The notes beneath the pieces are model-generated. The model was not told where the DNA came from. It searched no databases and worked only from the letters and a program-made list of their open reading frames with translations. From assembly GCA_016715895.1 (NCBI GenBank), contig JADJXH010000003.1:434001-498000 (forward strand): a DNA stretch of 64,000 nucleotides. Reading direction: 5' to 3'. The translations under genes were made by a program, and so were the position numbers. Within the stretch, counting starts at the first letter, position 1. Each line of letters starts with the position of its first letter. This DNA is from Flavobacteriales bacterium (GTDB lineage: Bacteria; Bacteroidota; Bacteroidia; Flavobacteriales_F; PHOS-HE28). Shown here one piece after another: positions 15,522 through 24,318 of the stretch.

Positions 15522-16916
15522 ATGAGAAGAACCACCGTGATCCTCGGCGCCGTGTTCCTGCACGGCATCGCATCGCCGCTTCAAGCCCAACCCGGATGCA
15601 GCGAGGAGTTGACCCTGACCCTGCGCACGGATGTGGATGCCTCCCAAACGTCCTGGGAGTTCACCGACGCGGGCACGTCGAACGTGCTCTGTTCCGGCGG
15701 CGGATACACCCCGAACACGCTGTTGAACCTCAGCTGTTGCGTGGACCCAGGCTGCTATACCCTGCGGGTCTTCGACAGCTTCGGGGATGGCCTGAACGCC
15801 AATGGCTACTACATCCTGTACGATGTGAACGGCGAGCGCATCATCGACAACCGGAACAACGGTGATTTCGGTTCGGTCAGCACCGTGGCCAACAATGCGC
15901 CGTTCTGTGTGCCCATCGGTCCCGACCGGTTGATCGAGGCGTTGTGCGACCGGAGCGACCTGATCTATGGCAATCTGTTGATCGCGCATCCTGAACCTGC
16001 CGTTGTGGCCGCCTACCAGCCCGGGGTGCAGCTGGCCTTGCAGAACGCCAATTACGGCTATCAGTTCTGGCTGTTCGATCCGAACGGAAGCTACTCGCGT
16101 CGCGTGTACATCCACAACGGGACCTACACCGGTTGGGATTCGAACGATCCGGAGCGGGCTTCCTACCTGAACTACGCCTGGTTGCAGACCCTGCCGGTGC
16201 CGATGGAGCAGTGGCTGAACGTGCGGATCCGGGCCCGGATCGCCGGCGTCTACCGTGAGTTCGGTCCGGCCTGCCGCGTGTACCTCAACCCGGTCAAGCC
16301 GCCCTGCGCCACCACCCGGCTGGTCGACCGCCCGAACGACCCGAAGTTCTCCTGCGGGGTCACGCGGATCTTCGGCGGAAGCGACCGCCTGTACGCCTTC
16401 AAGCGGATCAGCGCCGACCGGTACCAGTTCGAGTTCAGCAACACCGGTGCGGGATACCTGCGTCGCATCGCCTTGCCCAGCTCGGGTGTCATCCTCAACT
16501 GGGTGACCCAGCCACTGGTGGCCGGAACCACCTACAACGTTCGTGTACGGATCAGCTACGACACCGGACAGAGCTGGTGCAACTGGGGGCCGAGCTGCTG
16601 GGTGGCCATCGGCACCACACCGGGGGATGACGCACGGGACAAGGTGCTCACCTCGGGCGAGGCCCTGCTGTGGCCGAACCCCACCGCCGGTGAGCCGGTG
16701 CGCGTCGCCCTCGAAGGGGACTCCTGGTCTCGGGAGGTGCCCGTTGATGTCCAGGTGCTCGCGAGCGATGGGCGGCTGGTCCTGCGGCAACGCTTCACCC
16801 CCGCGATCGACGGCCAGGCCGCGGAGCTCGACGTGTCCGGGCTGATGCCGGGCACCTACGTCGTGCAGATGCTTCAGGGAGAGCGGCTCGCGCATGAACG
16901 GCTGATCGTTCGCTGA
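15522..16916 (+). CDS. Secreted protein with T9SS type A sorting domain
   Basis: 464 residues. The ATG at 15522 gives MRRTTVILGAVFLHGIASPLQAQ, a signal peptide. A beta-sandwich with TDVDASQTSWEFTDAG and CYTLRVFDSFGDGLN resembles the small-fibril or P/Homo B-like domains of T9SS cargo. A second part holds repeated fibronectin-like segments (YNVRVRISYDTGQSWCNWGP). The C-terminus (LLWPNPTAGEPVRVALEG, then LVLRQRF and MPGTYVVQM) is a T9SS type A sorting domain. A -7-like TACCTTGT lies at 15495-15502. It sits between the M16 genes on the same strand. No enzymatic motif. Confidence 0.8.
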   Translation: MRRTTVILGAVFLHGIASPLQAQPGCSEELTLTLRTDVDASQTSWEFTDAGTSNVLCSGGGYTPNTLLNLSCCVDPGCYTLRVFDSFGDGLNANGYYILYDVNGERIIDNRNNGDFGSVSTVANNAPFCVPIGPDRLIEALCDRSDLIYGNLLIAHPEPAVVAAYQPGVQLALQNANYGYQFWLFDPNGSYSRRVYIHNGTYTGWDSNDPERASYLNYAWLQTLPVPMEQWLNVRIRARIAGVYREFGPACRVYLNPVKPPCATTRLVDRPNDPKFSCGVTRIFGGSDRLYAFKRISADRYQFEFSNTGAGYLRRIALPSSGVILNWVTQPLVAGTTYNVRVRISYDTGQSWCNWGPSCWVAIGTTPGDDARDKVLTSGEALLWPNPTAGEPVRVALEGDSWSREVPVDVQVLASDGRLVLRQRFTPAIDGQAAELDVSGLMPGTYVVQMLQGERLAHERLIVR

Positions 16917-16930
16917 ACCGCCCTTTCGAT

Positions 16931-16960
16931 CGAAGGCCTCCGGGGATCCGGGGGCCTTCG
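16931..16960 (+). terminator. Terminator-like hairpin after the T9SS gene
   Basis: CGAAGGCCTCCGG (16931-16943) pairs with CCGGGGGCCTTCG (16948-16960) over 13 positions with one T-G wobble and a GGAT loop, 15 nt after the stop codon at 16916. The tail is CGTTCC rather than a long T run. Confidence 0.55.
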
Positions 16961-17090
16961 CGTTCCGTGGCATGGCGGCATCGTCGGAGCCGGCCCAGGG
17001 AGCCGGGCAGGCCTTCCGTTCGGGACCGCGGTCGGGCGGCAAGTGGGTCGGGTCGTGCTTTTCACCACCTTCACCGCATTCCAACCACCC

Positions 17091-20006
17091 ATGATGCGCC
17101 CCCTGCTCGCCCTTTCCATCCTGTGCGCCACCGGCCCTGTGCTGGCCCAGCGCAGCTACCCGTACAGCGCGGTGCCGGGCGACCCCACGGACACGCGCAT
17201 CTACACCCTGGGCAACGGGTTGCAGGTGTGGCTCAGCCGGAATCCGGACGCGCCGCGCGTGCAGACCAACATCGTCGTGCGGGCCGGCAGCAAGAACGAC
17301 CCGGCCGATGCCACCGGACTGGCCCACTACCTGGAGCACATGCTCTTCAAGGGCACCTCGCGCATCGGCACGTCCGACTGGCCCGAGGAACAGCGGCTGC
17401 TCCAGGCGATCAGCGATCAGTACGAACTACGGCGGAACACCAGGGACGAGGCCCGGCGCGAGGCCATCTACCAGGCCATCGACAGCCTCAGCCAGCTGGC
17501 CGCGGCCCTCGCCGTACCCAATGAGTACGACAAGATGGTGAAGAGCATCGGCGCTCGGGGAACGAACGCCTACACGAGCACCGAGCGCACAGTCTACATC
17601 AACGACGTGCCGAGCGACGAGCTCGAGCGCTGGATGATGATCGAGAGCGAGCGCATGCAGGAGTGCGTCCTGCGCCTCTTCCACACCGAACTGGAGACCG
17701 TCTACGAGGAGTTCAACCGGAGCCAGGACAACGACGGCCGGCTGGCCTACTACAAGAAGAACGAACTGCTCTACCCGCACCACCCCTACGGCACACAGAC
17801 CACCCTGGGGACCGGCGAGCACCTGAAGGACCCGAGCATGGAGAAGATCCAGGCATTCTTCACCACATGGTACGTTCCGAACAACATGGCCGTGGTGCTG
17901 GCGGGAGACATCGACCACGACCGGACGATCGCGCTGGTGGACAAGTACTTCGGCTCATGGGTCCCGCGCGAGGTCCCTCGGTTCGAGCATGCCCCGGAAC
18001 GCCCGCTGAACGGGCCGGTGGTGGCCGAGGTCACCGGACCTGACCGGGAGTGGGCCACGCTGGCCTGGCGGTTCCGGGGCACAGGAAGCACCGACCCCGG
18101 TATGCTCGACCTGGTGGCCGGCCTGCTGAGCAATGGTCGGGCGGGCCTGTTCGACCTCAACCTCGTGCAGGCGCAGCGCGTCCTGGACGCCTCCGCCTAT
18201 GCCCTGGAACAGGCCGACCACAGCGAGTTCAATGTCCGGGTCGAACCCCGCGAGGGCCAGACCCTGGAGCAGGCGCGCGACCTGGCCCTGGAGCAGCTCG
18301 ATGCGCTGGCCAGCGGCGGCTTCGAGGACTGGCTCATCGGCGCCGTGGTGAACGACCTGAGGGTGCGGCGCATCCGCCAATGGAGCGACAACAACGGCCG
18401 GCGTGCCGCGGCCATGACCGATGCCTTCATCCTGCGCAAGGAGTGGGAGGAGGTGCTCACCGAGCACGACCGCATGGCCGCGATCACCAAGGACCAGGTG
18501 ATGGCCTTCGTAAAGGAGCGGCTGGGCGACGACCATGTCTGTGTGCTCAAGCGCTCCGGCGAGCGCACCGGCGTGCACAAGGTGACCAAACCCCGCATCA
18601 CGCCCATCGACATCAAGCGGGAGGGCATGAGCGCATGGAGGCGGGCCTGGGAGCAGTTGCCCGGTGCGGAGCTGGCCCCCGAATTCGTCGACTTCGCCAC
18701 AGCGATCGAGCGGCGCGACCTGGGGAAGGGGGGCGAGCTCGCCAGTGTGCGCAACCCGTCCAACGAGCTGTTCAGCCTGCGCTACATCCTGGACATGGGC
18801 ACCGACCATGACAAGGCGTTGGAGGTGGCCGTGAAGTACCTGCCCTACCTGGGCACCTCGCGCTACAGCGCCCCCGAACTGCGCAAGGAGCTCTTCAAGC
18901 TGGGCCTTTCGCTGGACGTGTTCGTGGGCAACGACCGGTGCTACGTGACCCTCAGCGGCCTGGAGCGGAACCTGCGGGAGGGCGTTGTGATGCTGGAGCA
19001 TGTGCTGGCCGGGTGCCGGCCGGATGAAGCAGCCCTGCGCGGGCTGATCGCCGATCTGCGGAAGGAGCGACAGGACCAGGCGCGCAACAAGGGCGTGTTG
19101 CTGTCCGGAGCGCTCTACAGCCAGGCCCGCTACGGTGCGCGCTCCCCGTTCAATGATGTGCTCACGGACGCCGAGCTGAACGCGTTGAAGGCTGACGACC
19201 TGGTGGCGCGCATCCACCGGCTCACCTCCTACAAGCACCGGGTGTTCCACTATGGAAGGCAGGGCATCGATCAGGTCGAGGCCCTGTTGCGTGAGCTGCA
19301 CCCCACACCCGCCGAGCTGATGGCGTTGCCCGGTGAACGGGCGTATCCCGAGGTGCCGACCACACGCAATGAGGTCCTCTTCGCCGAATACGACATGGTG
19401 CAGGCCGAGATGCTGATGGTGAGCAAGGCCGGTCCGTTCGATGTGGAGAAAATGCCCTACGCGGCGCTCTTCAATGAGTACTTCGGCAGCGGGCTCAGCA
19501 GCATCGTGTTCCAGGAGATCCGCGAATCGAAGGCCCTGGCCTATGGGGCGAACGCGAGCTACACCACCCCGGCCGAGAAGGAGGAGGCCCACTATGTGCG
19601 CGCCTTCACCGGCACCCAGGCGGACAAGCTGCCCGATGCGGTGGACGCGATGCTCCGTCTGATGAACGACATGCCGATGGCCGAGGCCCAGTTCGAGGGT
19701 GCCCGAACGGCGGCGCGCAAGGTCATCGCCAGCACCCGCATCACCCGGGAGAACATCTACTGGCAATGGGACGCGGCCCGGCGACGGGGACTGGACATCG
19801 ATGTCCGCAAGCTGGTGTACGAACGGATCCCGGACATCACCCTGCAGGACATGAAGGCCTTCTTCGACCGGGAGATCAAGGGGCGACCCTACACCTACTG
19901 CGTCATCGGCAAGGAGAGCACCATGGACATGACCGCGTTGGAGCGCCTGGGGCCGGTGCGGAAACTGGAGCGCTCGGAGCTGTTCGGGTTCGAGGTGAAC
20001 CCCTGA
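17091..20006 (+). CDS. M16 family zinc metallopeptidase, double-length (pitrilysin-like)
   Basis: 971 residues, twice the length of the upstream M16B pair. The start at 17091 (MMRPLLALSILCATGPVLAQ) gives a signal peptide. The zinc motif is HYLEH (in ATGLAHYLEHMLFKGTSRIG), with the third ligand Glu in LETVYEEFNRSQDNDG. The C-terminal half holds the non-catalytic M16 repeat (YFGSGLSSIVFQEIRESKAL, YGANASYTT). Such single-chain forms act as periplasmic oligopeptidases. Transcription is probably independent, since a terminator lies upstream, though no -7 box was recognised. Confidence 0.9.
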   Translation: MMRPLLALSILCATGPVLAQRSYPYSAVPGDPTDTRIYTLGNGLQVWLSRNPDAPRVQTNIVVRAGSKNDPADATGLAHYLEHMLFKGTSRIGTSDWPEEQRLLQAISDQYELRRNTRDEARREAIYQAIDSLSQLAAALAVPNEYDKMVKSIGARGTNAYTSTERTVYINDVPSDELERWMMIESERMQECVLRLFHTELETVYEEFNRSQDNDGRLAYYKKNELLYPHHPYGTQTTLGTGEHLKDPSMEKIQAFFTTWYVPNNMAVVLAGDIDHDRTIALVDKYFGSWVPREVPRFEHAPERPLNGPVVAEVTGPDREWATLAWRFRGTGSTDPGMLDLVAGLLSNGRAGLFDLNLVQAQRVLDASAYALEQADHSEFNVRVEPREGQTLEQARDLALEQLDALASGGFEDWLIGAVVNDLRVRRIRQWSDNNGRRAAAMTDAFILRKEWEEVLTEHDRMAAITKDQVMAFVKERLGDDHVCVLKRSGERTGVHKVTKPRITPIDIKREGMSAWRRAWEQLPGAELAPEFVDFATAIERRDLGKGGELASVRNPSNELFSLRYILDMGTDHDKALEVAVKYLPYLGTSRYSAPELRKELFKLGLSLDVFVGNDRCYVTLSGLERNLREGVVMLEHVLAGCRPDEAALRGLIADLRKERQDQARNKGVLLSGALYSQARYGARSPFNDVLTDAELNALKADDLVARIHRLTSYKHRVFHYGRQGIDQVEALLRELHPTPAELMALPGERAYPEVPTTRNEVLFAEYDMVQAEMLMVSKAGPFDVEKMPYAALFNEYFGSGLSSIVFQEIRESKALAYGANASYTTPAEKEEAHYVRAFTGTQADKLPDAVDAMLRLMNDMPMAEAQFEGARTAARKVIASTRITRENIYWQWDAARRRGLDIDVRKLVYERIPDITLQDMKAFFDREIKGRPYTYCVIGKESTMDMTALERLGPVRKLERSELFGFEVNP

Positions 20007-20052
20007 GGCAGCGCCGCCCTGCACCGAACGTCCATAGCCCGAAGCACATCCC

Positions 20053-21336
20053 ATGAAACGCACCCTTCTCGCAACATGGACGGTCATGGCCTTCGCCGCA
20101 CAGGCGCAGACCTATTTCTATATCGATCAGATCGCGGTGACGCCGACCGCGCCCACCCCGCAGGACAACATCACCATCGCCTTGTCCGGTGGGCTGAGCA
20201 GCACCGGCGCTTACGTCGTCAGCGCTTCGGCCAGCGTCACCGGTGGCACGGTGACCCTGGACGTGGTGGCCGCCGACCCCGGTGGCTTCACCGTGATCGT
20301 GCCGCATACGGAGCTGATCCCGCTGGGCCCCCTGCCTTCCGGCACGTACACGATCGTCGTCAACGGCACCTTCGTGGGGGACTTCGCTCCGCAGCCGGAG
20401 CACACCTTCGTGGTATCCGGCGGGTCGTTGTCCACGGCCTGCGACAGCCTCGACGTGCTCGGCGTGCAGTGGTCGCCGTTCAACACGGACCTCATCGAGG
20501 TCATGGTGTCCAACGGCAGCAGCGACCTGTTCAACTACCCGGCCTTCGTGCTGCTCGATGACCAGGGAGATACGCTGGCGGTCGAACAACCGAACTTCTT
20601 CGGCATCGGTGGAGGGCCCCAGATCCATACGCTGGCCGTACATCCAGGAGGCCAGGTGCCGGCCGATCCGTTCCAGGCCACCCTGCATCTGTGGACCTGG
20701 TTCTTTGATACCCTGGCCTGCGAACTGCCCGTCACCGTCACCCTCTGCCCATCCGTGCCGTGCGTTCCGGTACAGGTTCACCTGGGCAACTTCGGAGGTG
20801 CGCTGGTCACGGGCCTGTTCGATTGGGACCTGCTGGACGATGGCGGGAACACCGTGTTCACCGGCACCCTGGAGCTGGGGGCGCAGGAGTTCGATACGGC
20901 CACCGTATGCCTGCCGCCCGGGTCCTACACCTTGTCCATGGTGCAGCCTCAACCTGTGGGCGGTCAGCTGCAGTACGGGGTCAGCGCAGGCCCGATGGGG
21001 ACCTCGACCGTGTCCGAACCCTTCGTGTCAGGGGGCACGGTGAACGAACTGCCCTTCACGCTGTACGAAGCCTGCATCAACACCGGCCAGTCCGTGGGCG
21101 CTCCTCCTGCGGGCCGGGACATCACCGTGCACCAGGAGGCGGGGCGGGTGGTGGTGAGCGCTCCGGAGCCGCTGGGCCAGGTTGAGCTGCTCGACATGCG
21201 GGGCCGGTTGTGCGCGCAGGTCCGTGAGGCCGGTACCCGGTGCGTGCTCACCACCCCTGGTGCCGCATCGGGTGTGCATCTGGTGCGGGTCGTTGGTGAC
21301 GGCCGGGCACGCACCCTTCGGGTGGTCGTCCCTTGA
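20053..21336 (+). CDS. Secreted protein with T9SS type A sorting domain
   Basis: 427 residues beginning MKRTLLATWTVMAFAAQAQ, a signal peptide. The N-terminal domain (YIDQIAVTPTAPTPQDNITI) is Ig-like; a middle region has paired cysteines (LACELPVTVTLCPSVPCVPV). The last 70 residues (GQVELLDMRGRLCAQVREAG ... GVHLVRVVGDGRARTLRVVV) form a T9SS type A sorting domain. It follows the double-length M16 gene after 46 nt and precedes cinA by 25 nt, so the three may be co-transcribed. No catalytic motif. Confidence 0.78.
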   Translation: MKRTLLATWTVMAFAAQAQTYFYIDQIAVTPTAPTPQDNITIALSGGLSSTGAYVVSASASVTGGTVTLDVVAADPGGFTVIVPHTELIPLGPLPSGTYTIVVNGTFVGDFAPQPEHTFVVSGGSLSTACDSLDVLGVQWSPFNTDLIEVMVSNGSSDLFNYPAFVLLDDQGDTLAVEQPNFFGIGGGPQIHTLAVHPGGQVPADPFQATLHLWTWFFDTLACELPVTVTLCPSVPCVPVQVHLGNFGGALVTGLFDWDLLDDGGNTVFTGTLELGAQEFDTATVCLPPGSYTLSMVQPQPVGGQLQYGVSAGPMGTSTVSEPFVSGGTVNELPFTLYEACINTGQSVGAPPAGRDITVHQEAGRVVVSAPEPLGQVELLDMRGRLCAQVREAGTRCVLTTPGAASGVHLVRVVGDGRARTLRVVVP

Positions 21337-21361
21337 GCGCCACAATTGCGACCTTCGGCGC

Positions 21362-22657
21362 ATGAGCACGGAGGTGCACGAGATCACGGCCGGGATCATC
21401 AACATCGGCGACGAGCTGCTGATCGGCCAGACCATCAACACCAACGCCTCCTGGCTGGGTGAACAGTTGTCGCTTCAGGGCATCCGGCCGATGGAGGTGC
21501 GCACCATCGGCGATGACCGGGACAGGATCCTGAGCACGCTGGCCGCGGCCACTGCGGACGTGGTGCTGATCACCGGCGGGCTGGGCCCCACCAAGGACGA
21601 CATCACCAAGCATACCCTCTGCACGTTCTTCGACACCCGGTTGACGCGGCGGACGGAGGTCGAGGCCCACATCGAGGGCTTGTTCGCGCGGATGGGAAGG
21701 CCGCTGCTGGACATGAACCGGTCGCAGGCGGACCTGCCGGAGTCGTGCGCGGTGATCCCCAACATGCACGGCACGGCTTGCGGCATGTGGTTCGAGCGTC
21801 CGCGCGACGACCGTGGAATGCCCCGCGTATTCGTCAGCCTGCCCGGAGTGCCCTACGAGCTGAAGGCGATGATGGAGGCCGAGGTGCTGCCGCGATTGCG
21901 TACGACCTTCTCGCCCCCGGTGATCGTGCATCGCACCTTGCTCACCACCGGGGCGGGAGAGAGCCAGGTGGCCACACGGATCGCGGCCTGGGAGGAGGGG
22001 CTCGAAGGCACCGGCATCAAGCTGGCCTACCTCCCCAGCCCGGGCTTGGTGAAGCTGCGGTTGAGCGCCTATGCCAACCGCGAAGCGCAGGAGGCCCGCG
22101 AACGGGTGGATCGCAAGGCGGATGAGCTGCGTGCCTTGATCCCCGACCTAGTGTTCGGCGAGGGCACGGCCCGGCTGGAGGAGGTGGTTGGCGGTCGTCT
22201 GCGGCAGGCGGGCCAGACGCTGAGCCTGGCCGAGAGCTGCACCGGCGGCTACCTCAGCCACCTGATCACCAGCGTGCCCAGCAGTTCGGCCTACTACATC
22301 GGTGGGGTGGTGAGCTACGCGAACGCCGTGAAGATGGAGGAGCTCGGCATTCCGGCAGGCATGCTCGAACTGAACGGTGCGGTGAGCCGGCCGGTGGTGG
22401 AGCAGATGGCCTGCGGTGTCCGCCAGGCCCTGCGGACGGATTGGAGCATCGCCATCAGCGGTGTGGCCGGCCCTGACGGGGGTACGCCCGAGAAGCCCGT
22501 GGGCACCGTATGGATCGCGGTGGATGGTCCCGATGGCGTGCGGTCCACACAGGTCCTCTTCCCCGGCGGCCGCGACCTGGTGATCAAGCGCAGCGCGATC
22601 GCCGCACTGAACATGCTGCGCAAACGCCTTCTGGCGTCAGACCCTGAGCCGACCTAG
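21362..22657 (+). CDS. cinA: CinA: competence/damage-inducible protein, nicotinamide-nucleotide amidase
   Basis: 431 residues; the start MSTEVHEITAGIINIGDELL matches the family. The N-terminal MoaB/COG1058 domain (GDELLIGQTINTNA, LITGGLGPTKDDIT, FVSLPGVPYELKAMM) is linked to ADP-ribose/CoA pyrophosphatase activity, and the C-terminal domain (LSLAESCTGGYLSHLI, YYIGGVVSYANAVKMEELG, ISGVAGPDGGTPEKPVGTVW) is the NMN deamidase with Ser and Lys catalytic residues conserved. It recycles pyridine nucleotides. Its stop shares CTAG with the convergent methyltransferase gene. Confidence 0.95.
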   Translation: MSTEVHEITAGIINIGDELLIGQTINTNASWLGEQLSLQGIRPMEVRTIGDDRDRILSTLAAATADVVLITGGLGPTKDDITKHTLCTFFDTRLTRRTEVEAHIEGLFARMGRPLLDMNRSQADLPESCAVIPNMHGTACGMWFERPRDDRGMPRVFVSLPGVPYELKAMMEAEVLPRLRTTFSPPVIVHRTLLTTGAGESQVATRIAAWEEGLEGTGIKLAYLPSPGLVKLRLSAYANREAQEARERVDRKADELRALIPDLVFGEGTARLEEVVGGRLRQAGQTLSLAESCTGGYLSHLITSVPSSSAYYIGGVVSYANAVKMEELGIPAGMLELNGAVSRPVVEQMACGVRQALRTDWSIAISGVAGPDGGTPEKPVGTVWIAVDGPDGVRSTQVLFPGGRDLVIKRSAIAALNMLRKRLLASDPEPT

Positions 22658-23391
22658 GCCAGGGGCTTGCGGACCACCATGCTGTAGCCCAAGGCATAGG
22701 GCCCCTTGGTGCGTTCACGGTTCCGGCGCGGCCACCCGGTGGCGATCACCGCACGCGCGAAGGCCCAGTACACCCGGTTCATGAAGCCGACCGGAAAGAA
22801 CTTGTTCACGCAGTCCAGCAGCACATCGGCGTGGCCACCGTAGGCCATGATGTGGCGCGTCTCCAGCCCCGCATCCTTGGCCAGGTGCTTCAGGGAGAAT
22901 TCCGAGAAGTGCATGTACTCGTGGGGATACTCGCCCATCCAATAGGCGAACGGCGCGGTGATCACCATGTGGCCGCCGGGCTTGAGGATGCGACGCAGTT
23001 CGGCCAGGAAGACGTGCGGCCGGGTGATGTGCACCAGCATGTCCGACGCGAGGATCGAGTCGAAGTGATCATCGGGGAAGGGCAGGCGCGGTTCGGCGTT
23101 CAGGTCGATGAAGTGGTCGAGCACGTCCTTCGCATGCGGGCTGCTCGCCCAGTCCACGCAGACGACCTCGCTGGTCCTGGGCTTGTACAGTTCGTAGTAG
23201 GGCACCGGTCCGCAGCCCACGTCCAGCACACGTCCGGAGATGTGCTGCTCGATCAGGGGCAGGTAGTGGGCGTGTTGAAGCTCCGCGATGTAGAGGGAGC
23301 CTCCGAAGATGCCACGTCGGTTCGTGACAAAGCGTCCCGACCGCGGATCGCGAACGATCCGGGAGGGGCGCCATTTCTCAGGGTCGCGCAT
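22654..23391 (-). CDS. Class I SAM-dependent methyltransferase
   Basis: 245 residues. Motif I is RVLDVGCGPVPYYELYKP, with VVCVDWASSPHAKDVLDH as motif II and LRRILKPGGHMVITAPFAYW as the post-motif region, all typical of the Methyltransf_11 type. The substrate is unknown; the C-terminal segment (GFMNRVYWAFARAVI) is amphipathic, hinting at membrane association. The ATG at 23391 is 35 nt after the minus-strand box TATCTTCG; an in-frame GTG at 23412 is an alternative start. Its stop overlaps that of cinA at CTAG. Confidence 0.85.
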   Translation of the reverse strand: MRDPEKWRPSRIVRDPRSGRFVTNRRGIFGGSLYIAELQHAHYLPLIEQHISGRVLDVGCGPVPYYELYKPRTSEVVCVDWASSPHAKDVLDHFIDLNAEPRLPFPDDHFDSILASDMLVHITRPHVFLAELRRILKPGGHMVITAPFAYWMGEYPHEYMHFSEFSLKHLAKDAGLETRHIMAYGGHADVLLDCVNKFFPVGFMNRVYWAFARAVIATGWPRRNRERTKGPYALGYSMVVRKPLA

Positions 23392-23426
23392 GAAGGGGCC
23401 CCGCACCGGCACACCGGGAGGCGCAG

Positions 23427-23434
23427 CGAAGATA
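23427..23434 (-). promoter_or_regulatory. -7 promoter element TATCTTCG for the methyltransferase gene
   Basis: The minus strand reads TATCTTCG, identical to the box before the FKBP gene, 35 nt upstream of ATG 23391. Confidence 0.4.
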
Positions 23435-23585
23435 TCGGGAGGCGGCTCCACCGCACAAGGATGGCGGTGATCCGCCTGTCGAAGGCCTCTCCGGGCCCCC
23501 GGGCGGCGTGGCGGGCGCAAGGGCCGAGGAGGGGAGGCCGGACCGACCGGCAGGAGCCTTGGACCGTGGATGCCAGGAAGATCCT

Positions 23586-23593
23586 TATATTTG
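23586..23593 (+). promoter_or_regulatory. -7 promoter element TATATTTG for the ribosomal-protein block
   Basis: Exact TAnnTTTG followed by C, 21 nt before ATG 23615. A TTGG at 23559-23562 could be the -33 element. Confidence 0.7.
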
Positions 23594-23614
23594 CGCCCCC
23601 GAATCCGCAACGCC

Positions 23615-23854
23615 ATGTCCAAGGTCTGCCAGATCACCGGCAAGCATGTGATCACCGGTCACAAGGTGAGCCACTCGAACGTGAAGACGAAGCGCACTTT
23701 CGCGCCGAACCTGCAGGACAAGCGCTACTTCGTGCCCGACGAGAACAAGTGGGTGACGATCCGCGTGAGCGCGGCCGGCATGCGCACGATCGACAAGCTG
23801 GGCATCACCGAGGCGCTGAAGCGCGCCCGTGCCAAGGGGTACTACACGGCTTGA
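23615..23854 (+). CDS. rpmB: 50S ribosomal protein bL28
   Basis: 79 residues, MSKVCQITGKHVITGHKVSH, the standard bL28 N-terminus; KTKRTFAPNLQ and the C-terminal helix TEALKRARAKGYYTA also fit. It lacks a zinc CxxC pair. Component of the large ribosomal subunit. First gene of bL28-bL33-DUF4295-ftsY, an order conserved in Bacteroidota. The ATG at 23615 is chosen over an upstream in-frame start because it follows the -7 box and matches the family. Confidence 0.97.
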   Translation: MSKVCQITGKHVITGHKVSHSNVKTKRTFAPNLQDKRYFVPDENKWVTIRVSAAGMRTIDKLGITEALKRARAKGYYTA

Positions 23855-23884
23855 TCGGCCCCATAACCAACGAAGCATCCAGTC

Positions 23885-24067
23885 ATGGCCAAGAAAGGGA
23901 ACCGCGTACAGGTGATCCTCGAGTGCACCGAGCACAAGACCTCGGGCCAGCCGGGCACGTCCCGCTACATCACCACCAAGAACCGGAAGAACACCTCCGA
24001 GCGCATGGAGCTCAAGAAGTACAATCCGATCCTGCGCCGGATGACCGTTCACAAAGAGATCAAGTAA
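23885..24067 (+). CDS. rpmG: 50S ribosomal protein bL33
   Basis: 60 residues, MAKKGNRVQVILECTEHKTS then YITTKNRKNTSERMELKKYN, a clear bL33. Only one cysteine remains where zinc-binding forms have four, so this is the zinc-independent type. It starts 30 nt after rpmB and shares its promoter. Confidence 0.97.
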   Translation: MAKKGNRVQVILECTEHKTSGQPGTSRYITTKNRKNTSERMELKKYNPILRRMTVHKEIK

Positions 24068-24089
24068 CCAGCGCCCTGGCGCGTGAGAC

Positions 24090-24248
24090 ATGGCAAAGAA
24101 GGTCGTTGCTACCCTGAAGAAAGCGGACGCCAAGGTGTTCACCAAGGTCATCCGCATGGTGAAGAACGCCAAGACCGGCGGCTACCAGTTCCAGGAATCG
24201 GTGATGCCCGCCGACGAGGCGGACAAGTTCCTGGCCCAGAAGAAGTGA
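24090..24248 (+). CDS. DUF4295 family small basic protein
   Basis: 52 residues, MAKKVVATLKKADAKVFTKV and ending DEADKFLAQKK. Small DUF4295 proteins are found almost only in Bacteroidota, always between bL33 and ftsY, and are presumed ribosome-associated. The location 22 nt after rpmG is exactly the conserved context. Function experimentally unclear as far as I know. Confidence 0.92.
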   Translation: MAKKVVATLKKADAKVFTKVIRMVKNAKTGGYQFQESVMPADEADKFLAQKK

Positions 24249-24269
24249 TCCACCGCTGCGGCGGACGTG

Positions 24270-24301
24270 CAAAGGCCTGCGCCACCCGGCTCGGGCCTTT
24301 G
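24270..24301 (+). terminator. Weak hairpin between DUF4295 and ftsY
   Basis: CAAAGGCC (24270-24277) pairs with GGCCTTTG (24294-24301) over 8 bp with a 16-nt loop. It may attenuate transcription into ftsY, lowering ftsY relative to the ribosomal genes. There is no T tract. Confidence 0.3.
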
Positions 24302-24318
24302 TGCATACCGGCATGATC

